Assembly (NCBI GenBank): GCA_964608095.1
Contig: CAZSMK010000068.1
Span: forward strand, 1-64,000
DNA: 64,000 nt
Origin: CAZSMK01 sp964608095
Lineage (GTDB): Bacteria > Sumerlaeota > Sumerlaeia > MWCT01 > JAGHBZ01
Direction of reading: 5' to 3'
This document shows, in pieces, positions 44,218 through 53,360 of the stretch (positions within the stretch are counted from its first letter, which is position 1; each line of letters begins with the position of its first letter). The translations under genes and the position numbers were made by a program. The notes below the pieces were generated by a model. The model had not been told where the DNA came from. It saw only the letters and a list, made by a program, of their open reading frames with translations, and searched no databases.

Positions 44218-44894
44218 ACATCCAGCTTATAACCAACTCCGCGAACATTTTGAATGAGTTTTCCCGCTGCGCCGAGTTTTTCTCTCAAATGCTTGATATG
44301 CACATCGACGGTTCTATCAACCACCGCTTTCTCATGACCCCAGAGATTATACAGTATCTGGTCACGCGTAAACACCCATCCTTTTCGTTCGCATAACATT
44401 TTAAGTATTCGAAACTCTGTAGAAGTAAGTGCGACTTTCTTGCCCTTAACGCGTGCCTCGAATTTATGCGGATCAATCGTAAGGATCGATTCGATTTCTA
44501 TCTTATCCTCATCGGGTCTGCTTTCCTGTCTTCTGAGCACCGCCTTGACACGCGCGACAAGTTCACGGGGCGAAAACGGTTTGGTGACGTAATCATCCGC
44601 GCCAAGCTCGAGCCCGAGGATTTTATCCGCCTCCTCGCCCTTTGCCGACAGGATAATTATAGGAATAGAGGCAAGATGTTCTTTTTTTTTCATATACTTG
44701 CAAATGTCGATGCCGTCGGCATCGGGCAACATCAAATCCAGTATGACCAGATCAGGTCTGTAGCTCTTAATAAATGTGTACAACCCGTTGGCATCGGCGA
44801 ATCCTCTTACATCGAAACCGTTTTTCTTCAGATGGAAGGAAACCAGTTCAAGGATATCGGGCTCGTCGTCAACGATGGCAATCAACGCACTCAT
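44214..44894 (-). CDS. phoB: Response regulator PhoB/PhoP, OmpR family
   Basis: A 226-residue DNA-binding response regulator. The receiver domain has D9/D10 and phospho-acceptor D53 (LVILDLMLPDADG). The C-terminal winged helix ends in TVDVHIKHLREKLG and the VRGVGYKL motif. Phosphorylated by PhoR, it should bind the TTAACA-type boxes seen in this window. An in-frame GTG at 44912 would add six residues. ATG 44894 (MSALIAIVDDE) is the family start. No Pho box was seen upstream, so autoregulation is not evident here. Confidence 0.9.
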   Translation of the reverse strand: MSALIAIVDDEPDILELVSFHLKKNGFDVRGFADANGLYTFIKSYRPDLVILDLMLPDADGIDICKYMKKKEHLASIPIIILSAKGEEADKILGLELGADDYVTKPFSPRELVARVKAVLRRQESRPDEDKIEIESILTIDPHKFEARVKGKKVALTSTEFRILKMLCERKGWVFTRDQILYNLWGHEKAVVDRTVDVHIKHLREKLGAAGKLIQNVRGVGYKLDV

Positions 44895-45014
44895 CTTTTT
44901 TATACCGTCCACGCAGAATGATCAGATTCAGTCATAACAAAAGGTTGATTGGAATATCAACTTATTGTTTTTCGATTTAAAAGATTCGTTTCAAGAGTTG
45001 ACGAGAAAAAGGCA

Positions 45015-45977
45015 TCAAATCTGCAGCGCGAGCGCGGCAAGCCCGATAGCGCCGGCATCATCGCCAAGAGCGGCAGGCACGATCCGCATCGTGTCAGCGA
45101 TTCCGGGCATGGCGCGCCGGCGGACTTCACGCCGTGCAGGCTCTAAAAGCATCTCGCCCGCCTTGCTTACGCCTCCACCGATGACGACGACATCCGGGTT
45201 GAATATGTTCCCGAGGTTCGTGATTCCAATCCCGAGAAGAACACCCGTCTTTTCCATAATTTCACGGGCAAGCGAATCATTTTGTTGCGCGGCTTCAAAG
45301 ACCGCTTCAGCCGTAAGCTTTTCGGGCAGGTGCTGCACTGTATCCGAAAGAATAGAAGTCTCACCTGCATCGATACGTGAACGAATGCGTTTCACAATTC
45401 CTGTTGCCGATATATATGCTTCGAGACACCCTTTGCTCCCGCACGGACATTTCAATCCATCGTATTTGATTGTCATGTGCCCTAATTCAGCGCCAATGAA
45501 CTGCGCGCCACTGAATATTTTTCCATCAATAACTATGCCTCCCCCGACGCCGGTCCCGAGCGTAAGGCAAATCAGGACTTTGCTGCCTTTGCCGGCACCT
45601 TTCCAGAACTCGCCGTACGCAGCCGCGTTCGCATCGTTTTCAATCCGAACGGGAAGAGCAACCTCTCGTGCTACTCGATCTCTAAGTGGAACGTTATGCC
45701 ATCCAGGGAGATTCGGCGTGGTAAGAACGATTCCCGTCTCCGGATTCAGTGGACCTGGTGCGCTGATTCCAATACCATGGATTGTTCCTCCATTCTCTTC
45801 CACCTTATTAATCAATTCCCTGAGTATGGCGACCATATCAGCTATTATATCATCCGGTCCCTCTCCCTGGCGCGTCTGTTTTGTCCGCGATGAAATCAGC
45901 TCGCCGCTTCGTGTCATTACAATTGCTTTTATATTTGTCCCGCCAAGATCAAGCCCTATGGCAACTTTTTCTTTCAT
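45015..45977 (-). CDS. ROK-family sugar kinase (glucokinase-like)
   Basis: A 320-residue cytoplasmic ATP-dependent sugar kinase. The phosphate-binding motif IGLDLGGTNIKAIV lies at the N-terminus. The sugar site is GAELGHMTI, followed by the ROK zinc motif CPCGSKGCLEAYIS. There is no DNA-binding domain, so it is an enzyme rather than a repressor. Glucose is the default substrate, but N-acetylglucosamine or N-acetylmannosamine are also possible and would suit the GH20/NagX genes further right. An open frame of 357 codons on the opposite strand is a shadow. Confidence 0.9.
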   Translation of the reverse strand: MKEKVAIGLDLGGTNIKAIVMTRSGELISSRTKQTRQGEGPDDIIADMVAILRELINKVEENGGTIHGIGISAPGPLNPETGIVLTTPNLPGWHNVPLRDRVAREVALPVRIENDANAAAYGEFWKGAGKGSKVLICLTLGTGVGGGIVIDGKIFSGAQFIGAELGHMTIKYDGLKCPCGSKGCLEAYISATGIVKRIRSRIDAGETSILSDTVQHLPEKLTAEAVFEAAQQNDSLAREIMEKTGVLLGIGITNLGNIFNPDVVVIGGGVSKAGEMLLEPARREVRRRAMPGIADTMRIVPAALGDDAGAIGLAALALQI

Positions 45978-46253
45978 TCCTTGTTTCCTTTCAGGTTCAT
46001 ATTTTGTAGTAGTTTTGTATATAAATTACCATATATGATTAAAGTGAACGATTCTCTACGAAAAAGCATATTTGCGTTGACGTCTCCTTTTTCTCCGTCT
46101 TAATCTTGCTTCATTCCTTTTTATCGTTAAAGAAGCGCGAAAAAGGAAAGGAAGTTATGATGTATACTTGCCCTAAGCCAACTTTTTTTCGGTCGCAGAG
46201 TCGTATATACTAACGCGTGTATTATGACATGGCGGTGTATTTTTCAAATAAAA

Positions 46254-46283
46254 TTGACTTTTAACCCTATTATATAATATAAA
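46254..46283 (+). promoter_or_regulatory. Strong sigma-70 promoter of clpC
   Basis: TTGACT (46254-46259), an 18-bp spacer and TATAAA (46278-46283), in very A/T-rich DNA. A perfect TATAAT at 46273-46278 is too close to that -35. The 378-bp spacer 45978-46355 separates the divergent ROK gene and otherwise shows nothing I can name. No CIRCE or CtsR operator was seen. Confidence 0.6.
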
Positions 46284-46355
46284 ATATAAAAGAGGATATG
46301 TTGATCTCAGGGATTAAATAATTTTCAGGATCATACCGTAAGGAGGATTTAGTAA

Positions 46356-48827
46356 ATGATAGACAAGACACCACCGACTCCGGGATGGAGAGAAGTTATG
46401 AGGCTAAGCAAGCAGGAAGCCGGGCGGTTGGGTCATAACCATATTGGTCCCGAGCACTACCTGCTTGGTATTGTTCGAAAGGGAGATGGTCTGGCGGTTC
46501 AGGTTCTCAACAATTTGAACATAGACCTCGAGGATCTCAAGATGGAGCTCGAGCGAATGCTTGATGTAGGAAAAGGAACGACCGTTGGCTTTTTCCAGCA
46601 GAACGCAGATGCCAAACGTGTCATAGAATCTGCTCGCCAGATTGCACGGCAGATGAGGCACAACTGGGTCGGCACCGAACATCTCCTTCTTGCGTTGCTC
46701 AAAGAAGAAGATACGCTCGCTGCGAAGTGTCTTCGCAATTTCCGTCTCGATTTCAAAAACGTTCAACGCGAAGTATACGCCCTCACCGACGGAAGTGCGT
46801 ATAATTTAAAGAATAAAGAGGATTTCGAGAAGTCCAAGACACCGGCGCTCGATACCTTTGGCAGAGACCTGACTCAACTTGCACGGGAGAAAAAACTCGA
46901 TCCCGTTATCGGGCGCGATACAGAAATTGAACGGATTCTCCAGATATTGTGTCGGCGTACAAAGAACAACCCCATTCTTATCGGCGAACCCGGCGTGGGG
47001 AAAACCGCCATAGTAGAAGGTCTTGCACAGAAAATAATTAACGGGGACGTCCCGGAACTTTTGCAGAATAAGCGCGTGATATGTCTTGATCTGGCAGCCA
47101 TTGTAGCGGGAACGAAATACCGTGGTCAGTTTGAAGAACGTTTGAAAGCAATCATGCAAGAGATTCGTCGGTCAGGAGACGTGGTTATCTTCATCGACGA
47201 GCTGCATACCCTGATCGGAGCCGGCGCTGCTGAAGGCGCTATCGACGCCTCCAATATGTTAAAACCAGCGCTGAGCAGAGGCGAAATACAGTGCATCGGC
47301 GCTACCACTCTCGAAGAGTACAGGAAACACATCGAGAAAGACGGTGCACTCGAACGGCGCTTTCAGACTATTATGGTTAACCCGCCTACCCTTGATGAAA
47401 CCGTAGAAATTCTCAAGGGGCTACGAAGCCGCTACGAGGAGCATCACGGCGTGATCATCTCAGATGAATGTAACGAAACGGCGGTATATCTGACCGATCG
47501 ATATGTTGCAGACCGCAATCTTCCCGATAAAGCCATAGACGTGATTGACGAAGCCGGAAGTCGTGCTCGTTTGCAAGCGGATGTAAAACCCCAGGAGTTG
47601 CGCGACCATGAGAAAGAAATCCAGCGCCTGGAAGAAGAAATCAGAACGAACAAAAACGCCCAGGAATACGAGAAATGCCAGGAGATAAAAGTAGAGCGCG
47701 ACGAGTTGATTCGCCGGCGCGATCAACTCTATGCGGAATGGCGACAGAAAAAAGTCGATCCCTCGTACAAGAAAGTCATCAGCGCAGACGATGTCGCATA
47801 TATTGTGTCTCGCTGGACTGGCATTCCGGTGTTCAAACTGGAGGAAGAAGAGTCAGAGAAACTGCTGCGGATGGAAGAGGAGATTTCCAAGCGCGTGGTA
47901 AGCCAGGAAGATGCGATAAACACCATTGCAAAAGCAATTCGGCGCGCACGAGCAGGCTTGAAAGACCCGAACCGTCCGACCGGTTCATTCCTCTTTCTCG
48001 GTCCTACCGGCGTAGGAAAGACCGAGCTGGCAAAGGCGCTTGCCGAATTCCTTTTTGGCAATGAACAAGCGCTTATACGCATTGATATGTCGGAGTATAT
48101 GGAGAAACATACGGTAAGCCGCCTTCTGGGCGCCCCGCCCGGATATGTCGGCTACGAGGAAGGCGGTCAGCTGACTGAAAAGGTACGGCGCCGTCCATAC
48201 TCCGTGGTCCTTCTCGATGAAATCGAGAAAGCTCATCCCGAGGTGTTCGGAATCCTTCTCCAGGTCTTCGATGAGGGACGACTTACCGACAGCTGGGGGC
48301 ATGTGGTTGATTTTCGCAACACCGTAGTGATTATGACCTCCAACCTGGGAACACGCAGGATTAAGAAAGACGGCGGACTGGGTTTCCATGCACGCGGCAA
48401 TGTCTTCGACTACAAGTCGATGAAAGACAAAGTCATGACTGATGTCAAAAAGCTGTTCAATCCTGAGTTTTTAAACCGGCTGGATGAATCCATTGTGTTC
48501 AAACCTCTTACTGAAGAAGACATCCTCAAGATTGTCGACATCATGATCGGCAGACTGAACCTGCGTCTCAAAAGTAAGGGAATCAGGTTGACGATTAACG
48601 ATGATGTTCGCGCATTCCTTGTTCAGAAAGGTTACGACCCCGAATACGGAGCGCGTCCGCTCAGACGCACTATTCAGAAATATATCGAAGATCCGTTGAG
48701 TATCGAGATAATCGAGTCATCGATCAGGCAAAACTCCGACGTTGAGGCACAGATCGAAGCCGGCAAGATCGTGTTCCGTTCAGTTGAAGAAGACCATATG
48801 ATGGCTAAAACGCCGACTTCAGAATAG
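46356..48827 (+). CDS. clpC: ATP-dependent Clp protease ATP-binding subunit ClpC
   Basis: An 823-residue HSP100 unfoldase with two AAA+ rings that remodels or delivers proteins to ClpP. Two N-terminal Clp repeats (about 1-145) are followed by D1 with Walker A GEPGVGKT (210-217). A middle region (about 415-465) contains a UVR-like motif (AQEYEKCQEIKVERDEL), the mark of ClpC as opposed to ClpB. D2 has Walker A GPTGVGKT (549-556). A ClpP-docking loop candidate is LGFHARG (LGF). Ribosome site AAGGAGG. A terminator follows, so it is a single-gene unit. Confidence 0.95.
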   Translation: MIDKTPPTPGWREVMRLSKQEAGRLGHNHIGPEHYLLGIVRKGDGLAVQVLNNLNIDLEDLKMELERMLDVGKGTTVGFFQQNADAKRVIESARQIARQMRHNWVGTEHLLLALLKEEDTLAAKCLRNFRLDFKNVQREVYALTDGSAYNLKNKEDFEKSKTPALDTFGRDLTQLAREKKLDPVIGRDTEIERILQILCRRTKNNPILIGEPGVGKTAIVEGLAQKIINGDVPELLQNKRVICLDLAAIVAGTKYRGQFEERLKAIMQEIRRSGDVVIFIDELHTLIGAGAAEGAIDASNMLKPALSRGEIQCIGATTLEEYRKHIEKDGALERRFQTIMVNPPTLDETVEILKGLRSRYEEHHGVIISDECNETAVYLTDRYVADRNLPDKAIDVIDEAGSRARLQADVKPQELRDHEKEIQRLEEEIRTNKNAQEYEKCQEIKVERDELIRRRDQLYAEWRQKKVDPSYKKVISADDVAYIVSRWTGIPVFKLEEEESEKLLRMEEEISKRVVSQEDAINTIAKAIRRARAGLKDPNRPTGSFLFLGPTGVGKTELAKALAEFLFGNEQALIRIDMSEYMEKHTVSRLLGAPPGYVGYEEGGQLTEKVRRRPYSVVLLDEIEKAHPEVFGILLQVFDEGRLTDSWGHVVDFRNTVVIMTSNLGTRRIKKDGGLGFHARGNVFDYKSMKDKVMTDVKKLFNPEFLNRLDESIVFKPLTEEDILKIVDIMIGRLNLRLKSKGIRLTINDDVRAFLVQKGYDPEYGARPLRRTIQKYIEDPLSIEIIESSIRQNSDVEAQIEAGKIVFRSVEEDHMMAKTPTSE

Positions 48828-48886
48828 CTGTTGCAACCTTAACGAACCATTGTATACTGAATGCTGTAGAGTAAGAACCAACACAA

Positions 48887-48915
48887 GGGACGTCAGAAAC
48901 GACGTCCCTTTTTTT
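48887..48915 (+). terminator. Rho-independent terminator of clpC
   Basis: An 8-bp perfect stem GGGACGTC/GACGTCCC (48887-48894 and 48901-48908) with a 6-nt loop, followed directly by seven T residues. Confidence 0.93.
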
Positions 48916-48977
48916 CTTGAACCTTGTATATAGTAATGATAAAGATTGATTCAGATTTTTTTGGGGGTAAATAAAGA

Positions 48978-49427
48978 ATGGCGGAAAAAACAATTATAAA
49001 CATAGTAAACGTACCGCAGCCCATCGGCCCTTACTCTCAGGGTGTCAAATACGGGAATTTGGTGTTTTTATCGGGGCAGATAGCGCTTGATCCAAAGACG
49101 AATAAGATAATAGGCGATGATACAGCTCAGCAGACGCAGCGCTGTCTTCAAAATATAAAGCACATCCTTGAGTCCACCGGCGGATCGATTTTTAATGTGG
49201 TTAAAATCACCGTTTACCTTATTTCATTAGACGATTTTGAGGCGGTCAATAACGTCTTTAAAGAAGTGTTCACCGTAGATCCACCGGCACGCACCACCGT
49301 GCAGGTAGCGGCTCTTCCCAAAAAAGCACGTGTAGAGCTCGACGTTATCGCCTGCATATCTGAAAGCAGACCAGAAGGCGGTGGACTTTTAACCGACGAC
49401 AAAAATCGCGAGGTCGGCTTGTTTTAA
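48978..49427 (+). CDS. ridA: RidA family reactive intermediate deaminase
   Basis: A 149-residue cytoplasmic trimeric enzyme that hydrolyses reactive enamine/imine products of amino-acid dehydratases. The family blocks are QPIGPYSQGVKYGNLVFLSGQI, the catalytic Arg in PPARTTVQVAALP and the ending ARVELDVIA. It has about 20 extra residues at the C-terminus (SRPEGGGLLTDDKNREVG) compared with typical RidA. It stands alone after the clpC terminator. Confidence 0.93.
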   Translation: MAEKTIINIVNVPQPIGPYSQGVKYGNLVFLSGQIALDPKTNKIIGDDTAQQTQRCLQNIKHILESTGGSIFNVVKITVYLISLDDFEAVNNVFKEVFTVDPPARTTVQVAALPKKARVELDVIACISESRPEGGGLLTDDKNREVGLF

Positions 49428-49786
49428 CATCCCGCTGTGATAGCTCATTTGAAATAAAACAATCCCGTGTATGCCTTGAATATAGACAACCTCGAATAGT
49501 GAATTCTCCCTTCGGTTTTATTATCGTGCTCATTGTATCTCGAGTGCGTTCATTTCAGAAAGGAAATTGAAGGTCTTATGCGGGCGCAGTTCCTATGGAA
49601 CAACGCCCAACCTTTGTTCTTGTGCACCCCATAGCACAAAACCTCTGGTGTCTGCACCTCGTCAGAAGAAATCCGCCCTCGATATTCACATCATGTGTAT
49701 TCCATACGTCCTATTTGTCCTGACTCATTCCCACTGTTGTGGGCGGATTTATAATGTGCGTTCTCGGGGTTTTACAATAGATAGGA
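49428..49786. other. Intergenic region without a recognisable gene
   Basis: This 359-bp spacer lies between the convergent ridA and the beta-CASP nuclease gene. It holds short imperfect inverted segments, such as GTTCCTATGGAAC (49590-49602), but no T-run, RNA gene or believable reading frame. An 89-codon open frame here lacks coding character. Confidence 0.4.
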
Positions 49787-51193
49787 TTACAGCTCGACTG
49801 CGTCGCCGTAAGAAGGAATATACACATCGAGGTTGAGTTCTTCCCTGAGGCGAGATGCAAAAGGCTCGGATTGCTCCGGTTCCCCATGCACGACTAAAAC
49901 CTTTTTTAGCGGTCGAAGATCGTTCATCTTTTTCACAAACTTGAAGAGATCATCCGCATCCGCATGGGCGCTGAATTCGTCCATGACCGCAACCTGCGCT
50001 CGAAGCTTGTAAGGCTCGCCGAAGATATTAACGGTTTCACACCGTTCAACAATCCGCCGCCCGAGTGTATTCCTCGCCTGATACCCCACAATGAGCACCA
50101 TGTTACGGGGGTCCTCGATGTTGTTTTTAAGATGGTGAAGAATCCTGCCGGCTTCGCACATCCCGCTCGCAGAGATAATGATCATCGGTCCCTTCATGTC
50201 GTTGAGCTCTTTGGATTTGCTCACCTCGCGAATGTAGGTCAATTGATAAAAGCCGAATGGATCATCGGCTTGCATAACGATTTCGCGGGTTTCCGCATCG
50301 AAACATTCCGGGTGAAGCCGGAAAATCTCCGTCACATTAACGGCAAGCGGGCTATCTACAAAAACCGGCACGTGAGGCAATCGCCCTTCATCCCACAGCT
50401 CTTTCAAACAATACACCAGCTCCTGGGTCCGCTCAACGGCAAACGACGGGATTATTACTTTCCCGCCCTTATCAAGGACAGGATATAGATTGTTGAATAA
50501 GGTCTCTTTTGCCTTATCTATAGGATTGTGTTTTCGATTGCCGTAAGTACTCTCGATAATGAGGTAATCAGCGCCTTCTGACGGAATCTGTGGATCGCGA
50601 AGAATAGGGAGGTTTTTACGTCCCAGGTCACCCGAGAACACCAGCCGTGTCTCCTTCCCGTTCTCCTCGATGGACAAGTCAACAATGGCTGAGCCGAGGA
50701 TATGTCCCGCATCCCAGAAACGGCATCGTACTCCCTCCACCGGCTCGAAGGTTCGCCAATAATGTACGCCGAGAAACAACTCGAGAGCCTTCTCCGCATC
50801 GGGGATTGTATATAAAGGCGTTATTTCCGGGAGGTTTTTCCGGCGCAACTTTTTGTTCATATATTCTGCATCTCTTTCCTGGATGTATGCGCTGTCGAGA
50901 AGCATCGCGTTGCACAAATCATCCGTTGCGCTGGTACAGTAAATATCTTTGTCGAACCCCTGTTTGACGAGGTTGGGAATGTTGCCGCTGTGATCAATGT
51001 GCGCATGGCTGAGAATCAAGGCATCGAGGTGGCGAGGATCAAAAGGAAAATTAAGATTAAGCTCGCGTGCTTCCGCTCTCTTCCCCTGGAATAATCCGCA
51101 TTCCAACAAAAAAGCCGTATCGCCTCTGTTGGTACTGATAAAATGACGTGATCCCGTGGTCTGTCTGGTTGCGCCCCAGAATTCTATCCGCAT
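49787..51193 (-). CDS. Beta-CASP metallo-beta-lactamase-fold ribonuclease
   Basis: A 468-residue cytoplasmic zinc-dependent nuclease of the MBL/beta-CASP group, akin to bacterial and archaeal CPSF73-like RNases. The MBL zinc motif is HAHIDHSG (His63, His65, Asp67, His68), with further ligands in DAGHILGS and SGDLGR. The beta-CASP region carries SFAVERTQEL and the ISASGMCEAGRI signature. The C-terminal FSAHAD and VHGEPEQ motifs complete the site. RNA is the likely substrate. It starts 18 bp after purQ and probably belongs to the purine transcription unit. Confidence 0.9.
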   Translation of the reverse strand: MRIEFWGATRQTTGSRHFISTNRGDTAFLLECGLFQGKRAEARELNLNFPFDPRHLDALILSHAHIDHSGNIPNLVKQGFDKDIYCTSATDDLCNAMLLDSAYIQERDAEYMNKKLRRKNLPEITPLYTIPDAEKALELFLGVHYWRTFEPVEGVRCRFWDAGHILGSAIVDLSIEENGKETRLVFSGDLGRKNLPILRDPQIPSEGADYLIIESTYGNRKHNPIDKAKETLFNNLYPVLDKGGKVIIPSFAVERTQELVYCLKELWDEGRLPHVPVFVDSPLAVNVTEIFRLHPECFDAETREIVMQADDPFGFYQLTYIREVSKSKELNDMKGPMIIISASGMCEAGRILHHLKNNIEDPRNMVLIVGYQARNTLGRRIVERCETVNIFGEPYKLRAQVAVMDEFSAHADADDLFKFVKKMNDLRPLKKVLVVHGEPEQSEPFASRLREELNLDVYIPSYGDAVEL

Positions 51194-51211
51194 GGTTCAA
51201 TTCCTTGTTCG

Positions 51212-51907
51212 TTATTTATGGACGAGGTGCAGGTGGTTGCAGATCGAGTCGAAGATAAGTTTTCCGTCCGTCGAGCCGAGAATCGACTCGCAGCAACGTT
51301 CCGGGTGCGGCATTATACCGAGCACATTTCCGTCCTTATTCACAATTCCCGCAATATTATTAATCGCACCGTTCGGATTGCTTTCATCAGTTACATCGCC
51401 GTGTTCGGAGCAATAGCGGAACACGACCTGGCGATTCTGCTCGAGGCTCTCGAGCCCTTCGGGGTCGATAAAATAGTTACCCATCATGTGAGCGATGGGT
51501 ATACGCAACACATGTTTATCAAGATTCGAGAAGGGCGTTTCCTTGTTTTCGACCTTCACGTACACATACTTACAAATGAACTGTAGCGAGCGGTTCTGTA
51601 ACATAGCGCCGGGTAGAAGTCCAGCTTCGAGCAAAATCTGGAAGCCGTTACATATCCCGATAACGAGTCCGCCGTTGTTAGCAAACTCGACCACGGATTG
51701 CATGACGGGAGAGAACCGCGCGATGATTCCGGGTCGGAGATAGTCGCCGTAAGAAAATCCGCCGGGCAACACCAGGCAGTCGAACCGTTTGGTGATCTCC
51801 CGGCTATGCCAGACATATTCGACGTCAACACCGATAACGTCGCGCAGCGCAAAATAACAATCCGTATCGCAATTAGAACCCGGAAATACTATTACGCCGA
51901 ATCTCAT
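51212..51907 (-). CDS. purQ: Phosphoribosylformylglycinamidine synthase subunit PurQ
   Basis: A 231-residue glutaminase that supplies ammonia to PurL in step 4 of purine synthesis. The class I amidotransferase triad is Cys in GICNGFQ (about residue 86) with His and Glu in MPHPER. The N-terminal VIVFPGSNCD and GGFSYGDYLR are typical. Its start overlaps the end of purS by 4 bp. The separate purS-purQ arrangement implies a small-type PurL encoded elsewhere; purL is not in the window. Confidence 0.95.
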   Translation of the reverse strand: MRFGVIVFPGSNCDTDCYFALRDVIGVDVEYVWHSREITKRFDCLVLPGGFSYGDYLRPGIIARFSPVMQSVVEFANNGGLVIGICNGFQILLEAGLLPGAMLQNRSLQFICKYVYVKVENKETPFSNLDKHVLRIPIAHMMGNYFIDPEGLESLEQNRQVVFRYCSEHGDVTDESNPNGAINNIAGIVNKDGNVLGIMPHPERCCESILGSTDGKLIFDSICNHLHLVHK

Positions 51908-52182
51908 GATTGTTGAACGCTCCCCGGTTTCGATGAATTTGTTTCTATCGAGAATGAATAATCTTCAATTACGGGATTTGAAAGTACGTCATGGCAGATT
52001 TTGGTTATCTGTTCGTTCACCTGTTCTTCGTCGTCAGTGTCGAAATAGAGAACAAAAAATTTACCAGCGTCCACCCGTGAGACCGACGAGAATCCAAGGG
52101 TTTGTAATGCATTCCGAATCGTAATACCTCGCGGATCCATGACGTCCGGTTTGAGCGATACATTAACTTTGACTTTTATCAT
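51904..52182 (-). CDS. purS: Phosphoribosylformylglycinamidine synthase subunit PurS
   Basis: A 92-residue structural subunit that bridges PurL and PurQ. It shows the family opening VKVNVSLKPDVMDPRGITI and VSRVDAGKFFVLYFD. It lies between purC (35 bp upstream) and purQ (4-bp overlap). Confidence 0.93.
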   Translation of the reverse strand: MIKVKVNVSLKPDVMDPRGITIRNALQTLGFSSVSRVDAGKFFVLYFDTDDEEQVNEQITKICHDVLSNPVIEDYSFSIETNSSKPGSVQQS

Positions 52183-52217
52183 ATCGACGTTCCTCTTAAA
52201 AAAAATGTGCTGTTTGT

Positions 52218-53120
52218 TTAAAATTCGAACCGCACGCGCAAATCTTCATCCGTTATCTTTTTATACGCTGTGAGGTAGCGTTCAGTGGTCTGTGCTATCA
52301 CGTCTTCGGGTAGTTCGGGCGCAGGCGGCGATTTATCCCACCCGATTTTCTCTACATAGTCGCGTACGTACTGCTTATCGAGACTGATCGACTTGCCCCC
52401 GGGAAAATATCCGTCTGCAGGCCAGAACCGCGAACTGTCCGGCGTCAAACATTCATCGATCAGGATTATGTCGTCGTTCAGTGTCCCGAATTCGAATTTC
52501 GTGTCGGATAACACGAGGTCGCGTTCACGTAGATACTCGTGCGCAAAGGAATAAATAGCAATGCTGGTGTCGCGTACAAATTCGAGTACATCCGAGCCGA
52601 TTATGTCCGCCGCCTGTTCCTGAGTAATATTCTCATCGTGCCCGGACGTGGCTTTGGTTGCAGGTGTAAAAATAGGGGTCGGCAATTTGTCACGTTGACG
52701 CAAACCTTCAGGAAGCTCTATCCCGCATACGCTGCCTGTCCGCTCATAGTCGCGCCACGCGGAACCGTCAAGATAGCCACGGACTACGCATTCCACTGCC
52801 AACGGGTTGGCTTTCTTTACCAACATCGATCTGCCTCGCAGTATTTCCTTGTGCTCCGCAAGGCTCTCCGGATACTCCGTCACGTCAGCCGCAATCACGT
52901 GATTCTTCACAATATGCTCCGTCTTCTTGAACCAATACCGGGACAATTGTGTAAGGACTACGCCTTTCCACGGAATAGGGTTGGGAAAGACTACATCGAA
53001 CGCGCTCAGCCGGTCGGTTGCAAGAATAAGCAATCGGTCATCGAGGTTATATATATCACGGACTTTACCTCGTCCGGCAAGGGGAATGCCCTTCAATTCT
53101 GTTTTATATACTGTTTTCAT
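52218..53120 (-). CDS. purC: SAICAR synthetase PurC
   Basis: A 300-residue cytoplasmic enzyme that ligates CAIR and aspartate in purine synthesis. Conserved blocks are GKVRDIYNLDDRLLILATDRLSAFDVV, VECVVRGYLDGSAW, EFGTLNDDIILIDE and DSSRFWP. Ten codons upstream of ATG 53120 are open but not conserved. The chosen ATG has GAGAG ahead of it. It is the first gene of purC-purS-purQ-nuclease. Confidence 0.95.
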   Translation of the reverse strand: MKTVYKTELKGIPLAGRGKVRDIYNLDDRLLILATDRLSAFDVVFPNPIPWKGVVLTQLSRYWFKKTEHIVKNHVIAADVTEYPESLAEHKEILRGRSMLVKKANPLAVECVVRGYLDGSAWRDYERTGSVCGIELPEGLRQRDKLPTPIFTPATKATSGHDENITQEQAADIIGSDVLEFVRDTSIAIYSFAHEYLRERDLVLSDTKFEFGTLNDDIILIDECLTPDSSRFWPADGYFPGGKSISLDKQYVRDYVEKIGWDKSPPAPELPEDVIAQTTERYLTAYKKITDEDLRVRFEF

Positions 53121-53152
53121 AGGTACACTCTCAAGAAAGTGGATACACACTT

Positions 53153-53180
53153 AATAAAATGTTGAGGGCGGAAGTGTCAA
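53153..53180 (-). promoter_or_regulatory. Promoter of the purine cluster
   Basis: On the minus strand a perfect TTGACA (53175-53180) is followed after 16 bp by TTTATT (53153-53158), about 33 bp ahead of purC. No purine riboswitch fold or PUR box was recognised. Confidence 0.5.
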
Positions 53181-53360
53181 TATAAGACTGCAAAATTGGA
53201 AATAAAGTACAAAATTCTTATTCCGATCGAGGATTGTTTATACTCCAAATTATCCCTTGATGTTCTTCCCAAACGCGCACGACTCACCTTGAGATCATGT
53301 TGATTTCTGACACGTCCGAAGATTAAGATGACCATTGAATAGACTTCAAGGACAGGACAC

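Noticed and set aside
44965..46038. 357-codon open frame on the plus strand
   Set aside because: It lies antisense to the ROK kinase gene. Its composition is Ser/Pro/Arg-rich and matches no protein type; the minus-strand gene has full ROK motifs.
49567..49836. 89-codon open frame between ridA and the nuclease gene
   Set aside because: No coding character; overlaps the 3' end of the convergent nuclease gene.
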